DNA of 51,667 bases from Bacteroidia bacterium (GTDB lineage Bacteria > Bacteroidota > Bacteroidia > Chitinophagales > Saprospiraceae): positions 1 through 51,667 of the forward strand of contig JAUIKE010000042.1 of the NCBI GenBank assembly GCA_030430845.1. The letters are read 5' to 3'. Positions within the stretch are counted from its first letter, which is position 1. Each line of letters begins with the position of its first letter. Shown in pieces: positions 50,717 to 51,667 of this stretch. The position numbers and the translations under genes were made by a program. The notes below the pieces were generated by a model. That model worked only from the letters and a program-made list of their open reading frames with translations. It did no database searches and was not told the origin of the DNA.

Positions 50717-50766
50717 GTAATCGGCCTCTGGCCGACTACTTTTAATTTTTAACAGGTAAAAATTAA
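50717..50766 (+). promoter_or_regulatory. two hairpins between susD and the next gene
   Basis: AGTAATCGGCC-TCT-GGCCGACTACT (about 50717-50740, one mismatch) is followed by TTAATTTTTA-ACAGG-TAAAAATTAA (50742-50766), whose right arm ends 3 bases before the next start codon. The first, with the T-run after it, may attenuate transcription and lower expression of the downstream lipoprotein relative to susCD. Confidence 0.5.
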
Positions 50767-50769
50767 AAA

Positions 50770-51465
50770 ATGAAAAACATAAAATATTTATTCTTTATCC
50801 TCCTGGGAGTGACCGCTGCTTCCTGCGAATACTTCGAGTCGCCGGATGAGACGGCTACCGTACAGGAGGGATTTATTACTTTTCCGGCAATATCGCTGGA
50901 GGGGGATCAATATGTAACCATGCTGGTAAACGGAACCTTTGATGATCCCGGAGCCCTTGCTAGTTTGGGTACAGAGGACATTACGAATGAAATTGAAGTA
51001 ACTGGTGAAGTGGATCCTGCTACTCCAGGTGTATATGTCTTAAATTATTCGGTTTCTGTAGTCAATGAACTGGACGAAGTATCTTCTGCCAGTCAGCAGC
51101 GATACGTAGCGGTCATCACCGAATCGGTTGCAGATGTGGATTTGTCGGGCACTTACAATGGTAACGGAACGGCTGTGGCCGGCACCTGGACGCAGGCGGC
51201 TACCGTAACGCCTATCGCGGGTGCCTGGTATCGCACCGATAAGGCATTGGCCAGTGGAAACAACCTAAGTATCTTCTTTGCTCTGGTTGGGGATCCCGGA
51301 GAGAACCAGCAGGAGCGAATTGTTGTGCCGAATCAGGTGAGTGCGTTCGGCTTTGTCAATACGACGAGCCCGGATACTTATGCAGAGCTGATCGATGGAG
51401 GCTTTCAGTGGAATTTATTCATTAGCTGCTGCGGGAATTTCGGCCCCATTATTTTTACCCGATAA
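50770..51465 (+). CDS. DUF5012/BT_2262-like surface lipoprotein
   Basis: A 231-residue lipoprotein (lipobox ASC, Cys19). Residues about 35-117 form an Ig-like domain of the DUF5011/DUF5012 type found in third genes of SusCD loci (VNGTFDDPGA, VDPATPGVYVLNYSVSV). The C-terminal part (about 120-231, DLSGTYNGNG ... FGPIIFTR) is a lipocalin-like beta domain seen after such Ig domains. It is probably exposed on the surface and helps bind the SusCD substrate. It is separated from susD by hairpins that may reduce its expression. Confidence 0.75.
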   Translation: MKNIKYLFFILLGVTAASCEYFESPDETATVQEGFITFPAISLEGDQYVTMLVNGTFDDPGALASLGTEDITNEIEVTGEVDPATPGVYVLNYSVSVVNELDEVSSASQQRYVAVITESVADVDLSGTYNGNGTAVAGTWTQAATVTPIAGAWYRTDKALASGNNLSIFFALVGDPGENQQERIVVPNQVSAFGFVNTTSPDTYAELIDGGFQWNLFISCCGNFGPIIFTR

Positions 51466-51514
51466 ATATTTGAAAAACAGTGGCTGGTAGGCCTTGGAGG
51501 ATCGAGCTTAAATA

Positions 51515-51548
51515 ATTACATCATCCCCCGGGAGGGGGGTGATATAAT
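51515..51548. repeat. hairpin between lipoprotein gene and next start
   Basis: ATCATCCCCC pairs with GGGGGGTGAT around a short loop, with wobble pairs and further A/T pairing outside. It lies 50 bases after the lipoprotein stop and about 70 before the next start. Confidence 0.5.
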
Positions 51549-51616
51549 CAGTTCTCGGTTTTGACAGCTAAGCGGCCACTCGCCACTACTAAAACAAAAT
51601 AAAAAACTATTAACCA

Positions 51617-51667
51617 TGATTAAGTATATAAAATATGTAAGCTTCGCTTGTCTGACGGTCTTCGGCC
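51617..51667 (+). CDS. start of a fourth gene of the SusCD locus (cut by window edge)
   Basis: ATG at 51617 opens 17 codons reading MIKYIKYVSFACLTVFG, a hydrophobic start suited to a signal peptide. It follows the same direction and spacing as the preceding lipoprotein gene, so another exported protein of the same locus is likely. Its family cannot be told. Confidence 0.5.

Overview
The window comes from a member of the Bacteroidota, most likely the Saprospiria (Lewinella/Haliscomenobacter-like). This placement is inference. What the sequence shows: a SusC/SusD pair, two secreted proteins with type IX secretion (T9SS) C-terminal signals (one type A, one gliding-motility type B), a lipidated TamA (TamL) next to TamB, several large FtsX-type permeases, and promoters of the Bacteroidota form TTG-N18-20-TAnnTTTG. 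Almost all genes are ordinary single-copy genes in short, often convergent units. There is no prophage, CRISPR array, rRNA or tRNA that I could see.

Left part (1-20 kb). A decayed REP-associated transposase (RAYT) sits among REP-like hairpins. It is followed by a secreted esterase, a TraB/GumN protein, an AT-rich AAA/DUF4143 ATPase, a methyltransferase, an unrecognised helical protein and an FtsX permease. Diverging from the permease is a translationally coupled pair: a GH10 xylanase lipoprotein and an FAH-fold enzyme closely resembling 2-keto-3-deoxy-pentonate dehydratase, with a LacI-type palindrome upstream. Next come a DUF3124 lipoprotein, rmuC, an effector-associated-domain/TPR membrane protein, proC, yceI, a doubly deleted FtsX pseudogene, a type II NADH dehydrogenase and an internally deleted aldo/keto reductase pseudogene.

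Middle (19-39 kb). A deoxynucleoside kinase and folK are followed by a 1603-residue adhesin-like T9SS protein with its own promoter, a small membrane protein, xseB-xseA, a tiny lipoprotein, tamL-tamB, an outer-membrane barrel and a NAGPA-type phosphodiester glycosidase. A short-chain dehydrogenase remnant and a lipoprotein built from two copies of one domain follow.

Right part (40-51.7 kb). An AraC-type regulator lies upstream of an overlapping pair that looks like a quinone/catechol stress cassette (MhqO-like dioxygenase, MhqD-like hydrolase). Then come a T9SS type A protein with three 78-residue repeats and a SusC-SusD-lipoprotein locus that runs off the right edge.

The most unusual feature is the abundance of long, nearly perfect palindromes with 0-3 base loops. 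At many gene 3' ends the palindrome arm is itself the end of the coding sequence, in some cases of both convergent genes at once. There is also a dispersed composite palindromic element, a set of 10-bp-phased A-tracts just upstream of the AraC-gene promoter, and several genes decayed by clean internal deletions.
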